Shown: positions 25,192-36,371, counted from the first letter of the stretch. The stretch: DNA of 64,000 nt from Ilumatobacter fluminis (GCF_004364865.1 NZ_SOAU01000001.1:1364001-1428000), one strand, 5' to 3'. Notes: generated from the sequence alone by a model not told the origin. Translations and numbers: made by a program.

Positions 25192-28118
25192 GCCTCCGGC
25201 GTCCGCTGGGCGTCTCGGCCGGTGTCGCCGGTCTGGTCCTCGCCTGGCTGGGCGGGGTCGCGATCGTGCAACTCACCGGTGCGGTCGCCGTGCTCATCGT
25301 GCTCGCAGCGTCTGCAGTCGCCGGCATCGTCGCTGCGGTCGCAGGGTGGCTTGCGCTCGGCAGGGTTCGGGTGGGTGAACTGTCCGTGCCGTCGCTCGTC
25401 GAGCGAGGGCGGCCGTTCCCGCTCGAGCTCCCGGTCGCCAGCGGGCGTCCACTGTGGGTGGAGGTGCGTCGCGGTGACGAGGTGATGGCCTCCGGTTGGA
25501 CCGATGGCGAGCGCTTCGTCGGAACCGCCACGACCGGACGGCGCGGTGTCGTCGACGAGGTCGAGGTACGCGTTCGTGTCGCCGACCCGACCGGTCTCCT
25601 GTGGTGGCGTCGGTCGGCATGCGTTGCAATCGACGACGTGCTCGTCGCCGAGGCGCCGAACGACGGGCGGGTACTCGTGGCGCGCACGTCATCGAACGGT
25701 GACGGGGAGCGGGCGGGTCGTGCCGGCGCCGTGGCCGGCGAGATCGACGGCGTCCGGCCGTGGCGCGACGGCGACAGCGACAAGTGGGTCCACTGGGCGT
25801 CGACGCTGCGAGCCGGTGAACTCGTGGTCCACGACCGTCGGCAGGACGCCGACGAGTCCTGGCTCGTCCGCGCCCGCCTGAACATGCCCGATCCCGATGC
25901 CGAGGCCGGTGCCGTCCGGAACTCGCTCGAGACCGGGCTCCGGCGCGGCGCAGTCGTCGCCGTGGCGATCGAGGACGGTGAGTCACAACCGGTGCGAGAC
26001 GCCGACGATGCGGCTCGCTGGTCGGCGTCGGCCGAGTTGGGCGACGTGGTGATCGAACGACCGGCGCGCTCCTGGTTCGAACACGGCAATCCCGAACCCG
26101 ACACCCGGTCGACGCTCCGTGCCCGCTGGTGGGCGGCCGGGTCGACTGGCATCTCGTTGATCCTGCTCGCCGGCGTGCTCGGGGCCGGACCGGCCATGTA
26201 CGCCTTCATTGCCGTCGGGACGGCGCTCGGGGCCTGGGTTTCGGGCCGCGCACTCGCCGACGACGGGCCGTCACCGGTCTGGCTCCGTGCGGTCGTCGGG
26301 GTCGGTTCCGTGCTCGCACTCCTCGTGGTGGTCGCGTCGAGCGGTCGGGTCGACGGGTTGCTCGAGTTCCTGTCCGGACCGCTCCCGCAGGTGTTGGTCG
26401 TGCTCGTGGTCCTGCACGGCTTCGAGTGTCGCGATCGCCGCTCGGTTCGGGTCTCGCTCGGGGTGTCGGCGGTCGTCGTGATGTACGCCGCGGCGTTCCG
26501 GGTCGACGACCGACTCGTGTGGTGGCTCGCAGCCTGGGGCGTGGTGACCACGATCGCGCTGTCGTCGCTCGCCGCCCGGCCCGATCAGCCTGCTGCCGGC
26601 GGGCGACGGACTCGGAGCGCGACGATCGCGTTCGCTGCGGCGGTCGCCGGCACACTGGCGCTCCTGGCCGTGATCCCGGTGCCGTCGGGCCCGGCCGTCT
26701 TGGCGCTACCGAGCCTCTTGGAGGGTGAGGTCGACACGCCGCTGCCCGGTGCCGTCGTCGGTCCCGACGGCGAGGTCCGCAACGACGGCTCGGCCGACAG
26801 CGACGGCGACCGCGCCCCGGCCGGTCAACCGGGCGGGTACGTCGGGTTCTCCGAGACGATGGACACCTCGGTGCGCGGCGACCTGGGCGACCAGGTCGTG
26901 ATGCGGGTTCGTGCGCCGGAGGCGGCGTTCTGGCGCGGCCAGACCTTCGACACGTTCGACGGGCGCCGCTGGTACGCCGACGAGGAGTACGGTCGCCGCT
27001 ACGACGGTCCGGTGATCGACCTGCCGTCGACGATGGGCAACATCCGGGTCGCACCCGACGTCGAGGTCGACGAGTTCGTGCAGACCTACTACTTCGAACG
27101 CGACATGCCGAACGTCGTGTTCCATGCCGAGCGGCCGGTGCGGTTGTTCATCGAGACCGACGTGTTCGTGCGGCCGGACGGTGCGTTGCGGGCCGCCACG
27201 ACGCTGCCCGACGAGGCGGTGTACACGGTCGTGTCGTCGCGTCCGCGCATCGATGCCGACCGACTTCGCCAGCAGGGCCCGATCGGTGAGCGTCTCACCG
27301 CGTTCGGCCAAGAGGCGCTGGCCGATTACCTCGCCGTGCCGGAGAGCACGACCCCGGAGACGATCGCGCTCGCCGACGAACTGGCCGCCGGCGCCACGAA
27401 CTCGTACGACGTCGTGCAGGCATACGAGGCATGGCTCGACGCCAACGTCGAGTACGACCTGAACGCGCCACTGCCCGATCCGGGAGAGGACGCCATCCAC
27501 GACTTCCTGTTCGACACCCGGCTCGGGTTCTGCGAGCAGATCGCCTCGGCGCTCACGATCATGCTCCGCACCCAGGGCATCCCGACCCGGCTGGTGACCG
27601 GCTACATCCCGGGAGAACGAGACAGCGTCACCGGCGTGTTCGAGGTGCGGGCCAGTGACGCCCACGCGTGGGTCGAGGTCTGGTTCCCCGAAACCGGCTG
27701 GCAGGCATTCGACCCGACCGCCGGCGTGCCCCTGTCGGCCGACGCCGAAGCCGGCACGGTCGGTGAGGAACTGGTGTCGGGACTGTCGGCGACCGTCGAG
27801 GAACACGGTGCCCAACTCGTGGCCGTGATCGCCCTCGGCGCCGCCGCCTTCGGCGCCTGGTGGGTGGTGCGGGAGATGCGTCGTCGTCAGCGGCGAGGGC
27901 GCTGGGGTCTCCTCCAGGACCGCTTCACCTCGGCTGCCGTCGGTCGGGGAGCGTCGGCCGGTGCCACGAACCCCGATCTCGCACGCGCCTGGGCCGACGA
28001 CGATCGCGCCCGTAACGCGGCGACCGAACTCGACCGTGCCGCCTTCGACCCGGCGTTCGTCGACGACGACGAGACCTACCGCACCACCCGAGAACTCGTC
28101 GACTCGCTCGCCGGCTGA
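25188..28118 (+). CDS. DUF58-transglutaminase fusion membrane protein
   Basis: A 976-aa protein joining what are usually two neighbouring genes. Order: two membrane segments (1-55); a DUF58 region (about 60-300) with GEIDGVRPWRDGDSDKWVHW-type text; five to six membrane segments (about 310-520); an extracytoplasmic transglutaminase-like domain with Cys in RLGFCEQIASAL, His in DAHAWVEVW and Asp in FDPTAG; a last membrane segment and an acidic tail. It probably processes a cell-surface protein under MoxR control (inference). GTG 25188 is favoured for its 4-bp overlap; ATG 25158 is possible. Confidence 0.85.
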   Translation: MSLRRPLGVSAGVAGLVLAWLGGVAIVQLTGAVAVLIVLAASAVAGIVAAVAGWLALGRVRVGELSVPSLVERGRPFPLELPVASGRPLWVEVRRGDEVMASGWTDGERFVGTATTGRRGVVDEVEVRVRVADPTGLLWWRRSACVAIDDVLVAEAPNDGRVLVARTSSNGDGERAGRAGAVAGEIDGVRPWRDGDSDKWVHWASTLRAGELVVHDRRQDADESWLVRARLNMPDPDAEAGAVRNSLETGLRRGAVVAVAIEDGESQPVRDADDAARWSASAELGDVVIERPARSWFEHGNPEPDTRSTLRARWWAAGSTGISLILLAGVLGAGPAMYAFIAVGTALGAWVSGRALADDGPSPVWLRAVVGVGSVLALLVVVASSGRVDGLLEFLSGPLPQVLVVLVVLHGFECRDRRSVRVSLGVSAVVVMYAAAFRVDDRLVWWLAAWGVVTTIALSSLAARPDQPAAGGRRTRSATIAFAAAVAGTLALLAVIPVPSGPAVLALPSLLEGEVDTPLPGAVVGPDGEVRNDGSADSDGDRAPAGQPGGYVGFSETMDTSVRGDLGDQVVMRVRAPEAAFWRGQTFDTFDGRRWYADEEYGRRYDGPVIDLPSTMGNIRVAPDVEVDEFVQTYYFERDMPNVVFHAERPVRLFIETDVFVRPDGALRAATTLPDEAVYTVVSSRPRIDADRLRQQGPIGERLTAFGQEALADYLAVPESTTPETIALADELAAGATNSYDVVQAYEAWLDANVEYDLNAPLPDPGEDAIHDFLFDTRLGFCEQIASALTIMLRTQGIPTRLVTGYIPGERDSVTGVFEVRASDAHAWVEVWFPETGWQAFDPTAGVPLSADAEAGTVGEELVSGLSATVEEHGAQLVAVIALGAAAFGAWWVVREMRRRQRRGRWGLLQDRFTSAAVGRGASAGATNPDLARAWADDDRARNAATELDRAAFDPAFVDDDETYRTTRELVDSLAG

Positions 28119-28185
28119 CACTCCGGATCGGGTCGGCACGGTGGATGCCGGAATCGTCCACGCCGGCCGGATACGTTCGCGCACG

Positions 28186-28821
28186 ATGGCGGACCATGAC
28201 CAGGACGCGGCGCTCTGGGGGCCCGGGGGCCGTTCGTCGCAGCAGGAGTCGCGGGCGCCCCGGCCGGGTGTCGACTGGGACGATCACTCGTCGACGCTCG
28301 ATCGGGCGACATCCCTTGGCGAAGCCCATTCGGGCGATCGTGCGGAACCGGCGTCGGCCGAACGGCCAGCGGAGCGCCCGGCCGTGCCGCCGATCAGGTG
28401 GATGCGCCTCGTCGTCGGCGCGGTGGTGGCGATGGCCGTCGTAACGCTCGCCTGGCTCTGGTGGGTGGAGCGATCCCAGAATGCGTCACTGCGCGAGGAG
28501 ATCGAAGGCCTCTACGGGACACTCGCCGAGCTCGTCGACCCCGTCCCGTCGGCCGACATCGGCGCCGTTGCGACCCAACGGTTCGCCGGTTCGGACGCGA
28601 CGGTCGACGGCGAGTTCGATCGTGCCGTCGTCTTCATGCGGCACCAGGCGATCGACATGGCGGCGACGGCTGGGCTGCTCGATGCGTTCGGGTTCCCGCC
28701 CGAAACCGTCACCACGATCCACGGCGACGGAGCGACAGGCCGCGCTGTGACGCCGTCGCTGACGCTCGAGTGGGCCTTCGGTCCGCAGGGCGACCTCTCG
28801 CTCGTGTTCACACGGCGCTGA
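28186..28821 (+). CDS. Single-pass membrane protein, unknown function
   Basis: A 211-aa protein: a hydrophilic N-terminal region of about 75 residues rich in Asp, Arg and Pro, one membrane segment (LVVGAVVAMAVVTLAWLWW), then an outer domain of about 115 residues. ATG 28186 is supported by TACGTT (28172-28177) 8 nt upstream. No family recognised. It follows the DUF58-transglutaminase gene and may be a late member of that locus. Confidence 0.65.
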   Translation: MADHDQDAALWGPGGRSSQQESRAPRPGVDWDDHSSTLDRATSLGEAHSGDRAEPASAERPAERPAVPPIRWMRLVVGAVVAMAVVTLAWLWWVERSQNASLREEIEGLYGTLAELVDPVPSADIGAVATQRFAGSDATVDGEFDRAVVFMRHQAIDMAATAGLLDAFGFPPETVTTIHGDGATGRAVTPSLTLEWAFGPQGDLSLVFTRR

Positions 28822-28906
28822 CCGGCGGCGCTGGTGCATTGCGCTGACCCGACAGCGCTGCTCAACCGACCCGTCGGCGGGGTGGGCGCGCCGTTAGCCT
28901 CACCGC

Positions 28907-30106
28907 GTGTCGAGATTCGGGGTGCTCCAGTTCGGGCTGCTGACCGCCTTGCTGGCGTCGGGGTACGGCGTCATGTTCACCGTGCTCGACGACTTCCGCG
29001 ACGAGTACGGCATCGCGGCGTCCTGGCTCGGCACGATCGTCGGGATCGGCTTCCTCGCGTCGTTCGTCGCGCAGGTGTTCCTCGCCCCGTTCGCCGACCG
29101 TGGGCACGCCAGGCGCTTGGTGCTGCTCGGCATGGCGATGAACGTGGCGGGGCTGGTCATCATGGCGTTCGGCGAGGTGCTGATCGTCCTGCTCGCCGGT
29201 CGTCTGATCTCCGGGATCGGGATCGGGATGACCGTGCCGGCGGTGCGCCGGATCGTCGTGGTGGCCGACCCCGACAACGTCGGCAACAACATGGGTACTC
29301 TGCTCGCCGCCGACGTCGCCGGGTTCGCGACCGGCCCCGTGATCTCGGCCCTGCTCGTCCCCGAGTTCGGTATCCCCGCCCCGTTCCTGACGATCGCCGG
29401 GCTGACGATCCTGTGCTTCCCGATCGCGCTGCGTGTCCGCATCGACGAGTCGGCGATCGACACCGGGCGCCGGTCGCAGCTCGCGTTCGACCTGCTGCGC
29501 ATCAGGGGGATCGTCGCCGGCGTGATGATGGGCGCTGCGCTGTATCTGATGATCGGCACGTTCGACGCGCTGTGGGCGATCGTGCTCGACGACCTCGACG
29601 CGACCGAGTTCGTCGCCAACGTCGGTATCACGATCTTCGCCCTGCCGTTGGTGTTCCTCGGCCCGTTCGGCGGACGTCTGGCGCAGCGGGTCGGGCCGTT
29701 CCGGCTCGGTCCGCTCGGGCTCGCGCTCGGTGCGGTGTTCATGTTCCTGTACGGCGTCATGCCGACCGCCTACGCCATGCTCGCGGTCGGCGTCGTGCAC
29801 GCCCTGTTCGACGGTGTGACCGCGTCGAGCACCGGCGTGGCGGTGGCGATGACGGCGCCGCGTGAGCGACAGGCGGCGGCACAGGGGCTGGTCGGTGCGG
29901 CCGAGACCCTGTCCGGGGGAGCGACAGCCGTTCTGGCCGGCGTGCTGTACGACGTCGGCGGTCGCACGCTGGCGTACACCACGTGCTCGGTGATCATGAT
30001 CGCCCTCGCCGTCGGTGCGTACCTGCTCGCCGGCGAACATCGGGCCCGGCGCCCGAAGACCCCCGTGGCCGCACCCACCGAACCCGCCGTCACCGGCCAC
30101 GCGTAG
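28907..30106 (+). CDS. MFS transporter
   Basis: A 399-aa protein with twelve membrane segments. Motif A-like text FADRGHARRLVLLG lies between helices 2 and 3, and a second copy (FGGRLAQRVGPFRLG) in the second half. TAGCCT (28895-28900) lies 6 nt before GTG 28907, fixing the start. Substrate unknown. Confidence 0.85.
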   Translation: MSRFGVLQFGLLTALLASGYGVMFTVLDDFRDEYGIAASWLGTIVGIGFLASFVAQVFLAPFADRGHARRLVLLGMAMNVAGLVIMAFGEVLIVLLAGRLISGIGIGMTVPAVRRIVVVADPDNVGNNMGTLLAADVAGFATGPVISALLVPEFGIPAPFLTIAGLTILCFPIALRVRIDESAIDTGRRSQLAFDLLRIRGIVAGVMMGAALYLMIGTFDALWAIVLDDLDATEFVANVGITIFALPLVFLGPFGGRLAQRVGPFRLGPLGLALGAVFMFLYGVMPTAYAMLAVGVVHALFDGVTASSTGVAVAMTAPRERQAAAQGLVGAAETLSGGATAVLAGVLYDVGGRTLAYTTCSVIMIALAVGAYLLAGEHRARRPKTPVAAPTEPAVTGHA

Positions 30107-30177
30107 CGACACCTTTCGCCGGGTCTGGCGTGGAAGACTGCGGGGAAGCGGGCGGCTGGAACCAGCCACACATCACC

Positions 30178-31353
30178 ATGCAGAGACACCCCTCCACCTC
30201 ACGGCGCCGCCTCGTCGGTGCCGTCACGTTCGCGGCCCTCGTGCTCGCTGCCTGCGGCGGCGGCGACGATTCGGCCCCCAGCACGACGCGGCTGCCACTC
30301 GGGCCCGACTCGACCGAGACCGAGTCGACCGAGCCCCCCGCAACGACGACCGCCCCCACCACGGCGGCGCCCACCACCGCGGCACCGGCGAGCAGCAGTT
30401 CGACGTCGACCACGACCACACTGCCCCCGATCCCGCGCCAACCCCTGGTCGGGATCCCGCTCGCCGAGGGCGAGGAGCCGATCGACCGACCGGCGCTCGC
30501 GGTCAAGATCGACAACGCGTCGCCGGCTCGCCGCAACCACAGCGGGCTCGCCGTGGCCGACATCGTCTACGAAGAGATCGTCGAGGGCAGCATCACCCGA
30601 TTCGCGGCCGTGTTCCACAGCCGTGGCTCGGAGGTGGTGGGTCCGATCCGGTCGGGCCGCTCGCAGGACGTCGACATGCTCACCTCGCTCGACCAGCCAC
30701 TGCTGGCGTGGAGCGGTGGCAACCCGGGCGTCGAGGCGCTGATCGCCAACTCGACGCTCGTCGACCTGAACTGGCAGGCCGGCGGCCAGGGCTACTACCG
30801 CGGATCGGGCAGCATCCCCCACAACCTCTACAACTCGACCGAGCGGCTCTGGGCTCAGACGCCGCCCGACCATCCGGGTGCGCCGCCCGAGCAGTTCCCC
30901 TACCTGCGGCCGGGCAACGAGTTCGCCGGAACCCCGGTCGACGGGTTCGACCTGGCGATGCGCGGCATCGACGTCGACTGGGACTGGGATCCCGAGAGCG
31001 GCCGCTTCCTCCGGTCGCAGCAGGGCGCGCCGCACGTCGACGTGCAGCACGGTCGGATCGGGGCGCACAACGTCGTCGTCCTCGGTGTCCAGTACAAGCC
31101 GAGCACGATCGACGCACGCAGCCCCGAAGCCCAGACGATCGGCTTCGGACCGCTCTGGGTGTTCGCCGACGGCGAGGTGATCCACGGGGTCTGGATCCGC
31201 GAGTCGGCCGATCAGCCGTGGCAGTTCTTCGACGAGAACGACAATCCGATCGGGCTGCGTCCCGGCAACACGTGGGTCGAGCTCGCCGAGCGGCAGCCGA
31301 CCGCGACCGAGACCAACCCCGGCATCGAACTCTCGATCGCCTTCGCCGAGTAG
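30178..31353 (+). CDS. DUF3048-family lipoprotein
   Basis: A 391-aa exported protein. Lipobox LVLAAC (Cys about 24), then a Thr/Pro/Ala/Ser-rich linker of about 55 residues, then the DUF3048 (YerB-like) body: KIDNASPARRNHSGL, ADIVYEEIVEG, RFAAVFHS and VGPIRSGR. The function of this family is unknown; such proteins are found on the cell surface of Gram-positives. ATG 30178 is chosen because the signal peptide starts there. It converges with the small zinc-ribbon gene with no gap. Confidence 0.85.
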   Translation: MQRHPSTSRRRLVGAVTFAALVLAACGGGDDSAPSTTRLPLGPDSTETESTEPPATTTAPTTAAPTTAAPASSSSTSTTTTLPPIPRQPLVGIPLAEGEEPIDRPALAVKIDNASPARRNHSGLAVADIVYEEIVEGSITRFAAVFHSRGSEVVGPIRSGRSQDVDMLTSLDQPLLAWSGGNPGVEALIANSTLVDLNWQAGGQGYYRGSGSIPHNLYNSTERLWAQTPPDHPGAPPEQFPYLRPGNEFAGTPVDGFDLAMRGIDVDWDWDPESGRFLRSQQGAPHVDVQHGRIGAHNVVVLGVQYKPSTIDARSPEAQTIGFGPLWVFADGEVIHGVWIRESADQPWQFFDENDNPIGLRPGNTWVELAERQPTATETNPGIELSIAFAE

Positions 31354-31494
31354 TCAGGGGCAGCCGACACCGTGCATGGCGGCGCACGGTTGGCACAGAT
31401 GGACCCGCCCGTCGGGGGTGTCCCACGCCGGGGCCGGGTCGATCCCACAGGACCGACACGACCGGTCGGCGTCGGTGTCGTGCTGCTCGTTCAC
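31354..31494 (-). CDS. Small zinc-ribbon protein (46 aa)
   Basis: A short reading frame from GTG 31494 to TGA 31356-31354. It has two Cys pairs, CRSC (13-16) and CQPC (34-37), spaced like a zinc ribbon, plus His41 and Cys45. A CACACT element lies 7 nt upstream of the start, matching the leaderless pattern seen elsewhere. The stop codon abuts the stop codon of the DUF3048 gene. Function unknown; possibly a nucleic-acid or protein-binding ribbon. Confidence 0.6.
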   Translation of the reverse strand: MNEQHDTDADRSCRSCGIDPAPAWDTPDGRVHLCQPCAAMHGVGCP

Positions 31495-31510
31495 GACGTC
31501 GAGTGTGCCG

Positions 31511-31593
31511 GAACAGAAGGGGTCAGGCACCTTCTGTTCTGAGGCTGGTGCACCAGGGTGCGGATGGAACAGAGTGTGCCTGACCCCTTCTGT

Positions 31594-31595
<2 letters not shown>
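31511..31595. repeat. REPIN-like inverted repeat at the end of korB
   Basis: Arms 31511-31539 and 31567-31595 are 29-nt inverted repeats with two mismatches and a 27-nt spacer. The left arm contains the 19-nt core seen at 18230, and itself folds as ACAGAAGG/CCTTCTGT. The right arm overlaps the TGA stop codon of korB (31594-31596). Confidence 0.88.
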
Positions 31596-32612
<1,017 letters not shown>

Positions 32613-32616
<4 letters not shown>

Positions 32617-34481
32617 GAGCGTGCCTCCTCGATCGCGTCTTCGATTTCTTTGGTGCGGAACGGCAGCCCCGACATCTTGCTGACCGACCTCGCGTCGACC
32701 AGGTACTTGCCGCGCACGATGTTGCACAGCTGCCCCTTGTTGAGCTCGGGGACCAGGATCGTGGGATACCGGCGGAGCAGATCACCCAGGTCGTTCGGGA
32801 GCGGGTTGAGGTGCTCGAGGTGGATCCAGGCCAGCTTGTGGCCGTCTCGCCGCTGCCGCTGCCAGGCGGCGTGCACGGCGGCGTAGGTGGAGCCCCACGT
32901 GAGCAGGCAGATGTCGGCGTCGGCGTCGCCGCGGACCTCGGTCGGGTCGTAGTCGGCGGCGATGCGTTCCACCTTCGCCTGGCGGAGGTCGCCCATCAGC
33001 TGGTGATTCTGCGGCGTGTAGTTGACGTTGCCGGTCTTGTCGGCCTTCTCGAGGCCGCCGACCCGGTGCATCAGGCCGGGCGTGCCCGGGATCGCCCACG
33101 GTCGGGCGAGCGTGTCGTCGTCGCGCAGGTAGGGCAGGTAGATCGGGTTGCCGTCGTCGTCGGTGCCGTTGAACTCGGTCTGGAACGGCACCGAGATGTC
33201 GGGCAGTCCGTCGACGTCGGGGAGCAGCCACGGTTCGGAGCCGTTGGCGAGATAGCCGTCGGAGAGCAGGATCACGGGCGTGCGGTACTTCAACGCGATC
33301 CGTGCCGCCTCGATCGCGGCGTGGAAGCACTGGGCCGGGCTGTAGCTCGCCACCACGGGGATCGGTGCCTCGCCGTGGCGGCCGAACATCGCCAGGTTGA
33401 GATCGGCAGCCTCGGTCTTGGTGGGCAGGCCGGTGGACGGACCGCCACGCTGGATGTCGATGATCAGCAGCGGCAGCTCGATCGCGATCGCGAGCGAGAT
33501 CGTCTCGCTCTTGAGGGCGACGCCCGGACCCGACGTGGTGGTGACGCCGAGGTGGCCGGCGAAGGCGGCGCCGAGTGCCATACCGACGGCGGCGATCTCG
33601 TCTTCGGCCTGGAGCGTGCGGATACCGAAGTGCTTGTGCTTCGACAGTTCGTGGAGGATGTCGGACGCCGGGGTGATCGGGTACGAACCGAGCGTGACCG
33701 GCAGCTTCGACAGCTGACCGGCGGCGACGAGGCCCCAGGCAAGGGCGGTGTTGCCGGTGATGCTGGTGTACTCGCCGTCGGGCAAGTCGGCCGGCTTCAC
33801 CTCGTAGCGGTGGCCGACCTGCTCGGTGGTCTCACCGAAGTGGAAGCCGGCCTTGAACGCCGCCGTGTTGGCACCGACGACCTGCTCGTTCTTCCCGAAC
33901 TTCTTCGAGATCCACTCGATCGTCGGCTCGATCGGACGGGTGTACATGAACGACACCAGGCCGAGCGCGAAGAAGTTCTTGGAGCGCTCGGCGTCGCGAG
34001 GCTTCACGCCGAGCGGCTCGCACGCCTCCTTGGTGATGGAGGTCATCGGGACCTTGATCACCCGGTACCCCGAGAGCGACCCGTCGTCGAGCGGGTTCGA
34101 GTCGTACTCGGCCTTTTCGAGGTTGCGTTCGTCGAATGCGTCCTCGTTGATGATCAGGGTGCCGCCGGTCTCGAGCCGGTGCAGATCGGCCTTGAGAGCG
34201 GCCGGGTTCATCGCGACGAGTACGTTCGGCTCGTCACCCGGCGTCGTGATGTCGTGGTCGGAGATGTGGACCTGGAAGCTCGAGACGCCGTTGACGGTGC
34301 CGGCCGGTGCCCGGATCTCGGCCGGGAAGTCGGGCAGCGTCGACAGGTCGTTGCCGAACGAGGCGCTCACGGACGTGAAGCGGTCGCCGGTGAGCTGCAT
34401 CCCGTCGCCGGAGTCGCCGGCGAATCGAACCACGAGTCGGTCGAGGACAGTGCTGTCCGACCGGTCGATCGTGTCGCTCAT
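32613..34481 (-). CDS. korA: 2-oxoacid (2-oxoglutarate):ferredoxin oxidoreductase, gamma-alpha fusion
   Basis: A 622-aa protein. The N-terminal gamma domain (RFAGDSGDGMQLTGDRF, about 18-34) is followed by the alpha pyrimidine-binding domain (LGSYPITPASDILHEL, about residue 240) and the C-terminal domain II. This gamma-alpha fusion is usual in actinobacterial KorA. GGGGGA precedes ATG 34481. A promoter candidate TAGGGT lies at 34542-34537 with a leader of about 50 nt. Transcribed before korB. Confidence 0.92.
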
Positions 34482-34608
34482 GTGTTTTTCCCCCTTGCCC
34501 GGCCCCGTTGCCGGGTGGATCGGTGCGTTGTCTCCAACCCTAGCCACACGTGTTCGGCACGCCGAGTCCAACGCCCCGAACAGGCCGAAGGTCCCGAGAC
34601 GAAGCGGG
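34482..34608 (-). promoter_or_regulatory. korAB leader and promoter
   Basis: Holds TAGGGT (34542-34537, minus strand) as a -10 candidate and the ribosome binding site GGGGGA just before ATG 34481. A CCCGGCAACGGGG-type short hairpin lies in the leader. Nothing else is seen. Confidence 0.4.
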
Positions 34609-36342
34609 TTACTTGGCCTCGCTCCAGCGGCCGATGGTGCTGGTGTCGGCGACGAAGCGGACCTCGCGGGCGGGCGACCAACGGTAGGCGGCTTCCTGTA
34701 GTGCGTCGTCGACCAAGGCAGCGGCATCGGCGGCCCGGTCGGCCGGCACGTGGACGAGGAGTTCGTCGTGGAGGCACAGGACGACCTCGGCGCCGAGCGC
34801 AGCGCCCCGGGCACGCACGATGATCGCCCAGACCTTGAAGAACTCGGCGGCGGCGCCCTGGATCACGGCGTTGCGGGCGAAGCGGCCGCGGGCGGCCGCC
34901 ACCCTGCGGGCGCGGTCGATGTCGCCGCGACCTTCGTCGTCGACGGTGTCGTCGATCCACATGCGCACCCGCCGTCCACCGATCGTGAACACGTCGTCAC
35001 CTCGTTGGCCCGCCGCCGCTGCGTCGGCGAGGAACCCCATCGCGGTCGGATATTCCCGCTCCAAGCCGCGCAAGGCGTGCGCCGACTCGCCCGTCGTGGC
35101 GCCGTACATGGCGCCGAGTACCGCCACCTTCGCGACGTCGCGCGTCACGCGCAACCGCTCGGCGACCGGCGCGTACAGATCGGCGTCTCGCGTGGCCGAG
35201 ATCAGTGCCGGGTCGCCCGACACCGCGGCGAGCACCCGAGGCTCGATCTGGCCGAGGTCGGCGCGCACGAACACGCACCCGTCGTCGGCGGCGACGGCGG
35301 GCCGCATCTCGGAGGGCAGGTTGTGGAGCCCCGACGATGCGGTCATGCGGCCGGCGGCCCCGTCGCTCGACGTCCACTCGCCTCGGAGCCGTCCGTCGTG
35401 CACGTGCTCGTCGAGCCACCGGTATCCGTACGTCGTCGCGATCCGTTCGGCCTTGCGCCAGCGCAGCAGCGCCGGCACGACCGGGTGCGCGTCGTGGAGC
35501 TGTTCGAGGCGCCACGCCCGGGTGTCGGGCACGTCGATCGACGCCCGTCGCAGCATCGCTTTGACGTCGGCGGGGTTGCGCAGGTCGTACGTGGCGCCCG
35601 GGCCGAGGTGGCGGAGGACCTCGGCGTCGCGCACCGTGCGCGCCTCGAGTTCCGCTCGCTCGTCGACGGCTCTGGGTCCGACGGCGTCACCGATGATCCG
35701 GAGCGCCTCGCCGGTGTCGAACGGCAGGCCGTGTGCGGTGAGCTCCGCACACAAGAACTCGGCGACCGACTCGGCGTGGGCCGTCGAGCGGGTACGAGCC
35801 GGGTCGACGGTGTCGTCGATGCGAGCCTGCTGGAGTCCGACGACCGCGGCCACCAGACCGGCCCACCGCTCGGTGCGGTCGGGCAACGACATCCAACCAC
35901 CACCGGCCCAGTCGGGGCGGAGGAAGCCGTCGGGGCGAACCGGATCGTCGGCGTCACCGTCGTCGCCGTGGTCGCTCAGCAGGTCGAGTTGTCCCTCGAC
36001 CGGGAGCCGATCGACCGGCAGGCCGTGGAGCCGGGCCCACGCTTCGGCGATCGACGTCCGCCACCCGCCGTGCAGCAGCCGGTGCACCGTCAGCACGTCC
36101 CAGCAGCGGGCGACGCTCACCCCGTCGGCGACCAGGAGGTCGGCGGTCGCCCGGCTCCACCAGCACCATCGCGGTCCCACGTTGGCCTCGAGGTCGGCGA
36201 CGAGCGACGTCGGGTCGGCTGTCTGGAGACACGTCGCGCGGCCGTGGGCGGCCAGGCCGAGCCCGACCCCCGGAGCGATCGCCACCGCGACGAGATCGCC
36301 GGAGCCGACACCCCATTCGCTCGCCCATCGCGTCGCTTCCAT
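34609..36342 (-). CDS. Short family A DNA polymerase (3'-5' exonuclease-like/polymerase type)
   Basis: A 577-aa protein. The C-terminal half is a Pol I polymerase domain: motif A VRADLGQIEPRVLA (about 360-373), the O-helix motif B RDVAKVAVLGAMYG and motif C CLHDELLVHV. It has no 5'-nuclease domain, and the N-terminal 200 residues lack an obvious DxE exonuclease motif, so proofreading is doubtful. It resembles the extra Pol I-like proteins of actinobacteria rather than PolA. CAGACT lies 8 nt before ATG 36342, inside a palindrome shared with the divergent ligase gene. A DNA-repair role is inferred. Confidence 0.87.
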   Translation of the reverse strand: MEATRWASEWGVGSGDLVAVAIAPGVGLGLAAHGRATCLQTADPTSLVADLEANVGPRWCWWSRATADLLVADGVSVARCWDVLTVHRLLHGGWRTSIAEAWARLHGLPVDRLPVEGQLDLLSDHGDDGDADDPVRPDGFLRPDWAGGGWMSLPDRTERWAGLVAAVVGLQQARIDDTVDPARTRSTAHAESVAEFLCAELTAHGLPFDTGEALRIIGDAVGPRAVDERAELEARTVRDAEVLRHLGPGATYDLRNPADVKAMLRRASIDVPDTRAWRLEQLHDAHPVVPALLRWRKAERIATTYGYRWLDEHVHDGRLRGEWTSSDGAAGRMTASSGLHNLPSEMRPAVAADDGCVFVRADLGQIEPRVLAAVSGDPALISATRDADLYAPVAERLRVTRDVAKVAVLGAMYGATTGESAHALRGLEREYPTAMGFLADAAAAGQRGDDVFTIGGRRVRMWIDDTVDDEGRGDIDRARRVAAARGRFARNAVIQGAAAEFFKVWAIIVRARGAALGAEVVLCLHDELLVHVPADRAADAAALVDDALQEAAYRWSPAREVRFVADTSTIGRWSEAK

Positions 36343-36348
36343 GTGCCG

Positions 36349-36371
36349 ACAGTCTGGCGGGTGCAGACTGT
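36349..36371. promoter_or_regulatory. Palindromic divergent promoter of polymerase and ligase genes
   Basis: ACAGTCTG (36349-36356) and CAGACTGT (36364-36371) are perfect 8-bp inverted repeats with a 7-nt spacer. Each contains a CAGACT -10-like hexamer for one gene: 8 nt before the polymerase ATG and 6 nt before the ligase ATG. The whole gap is 33 nt. Confidence 0.6.
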
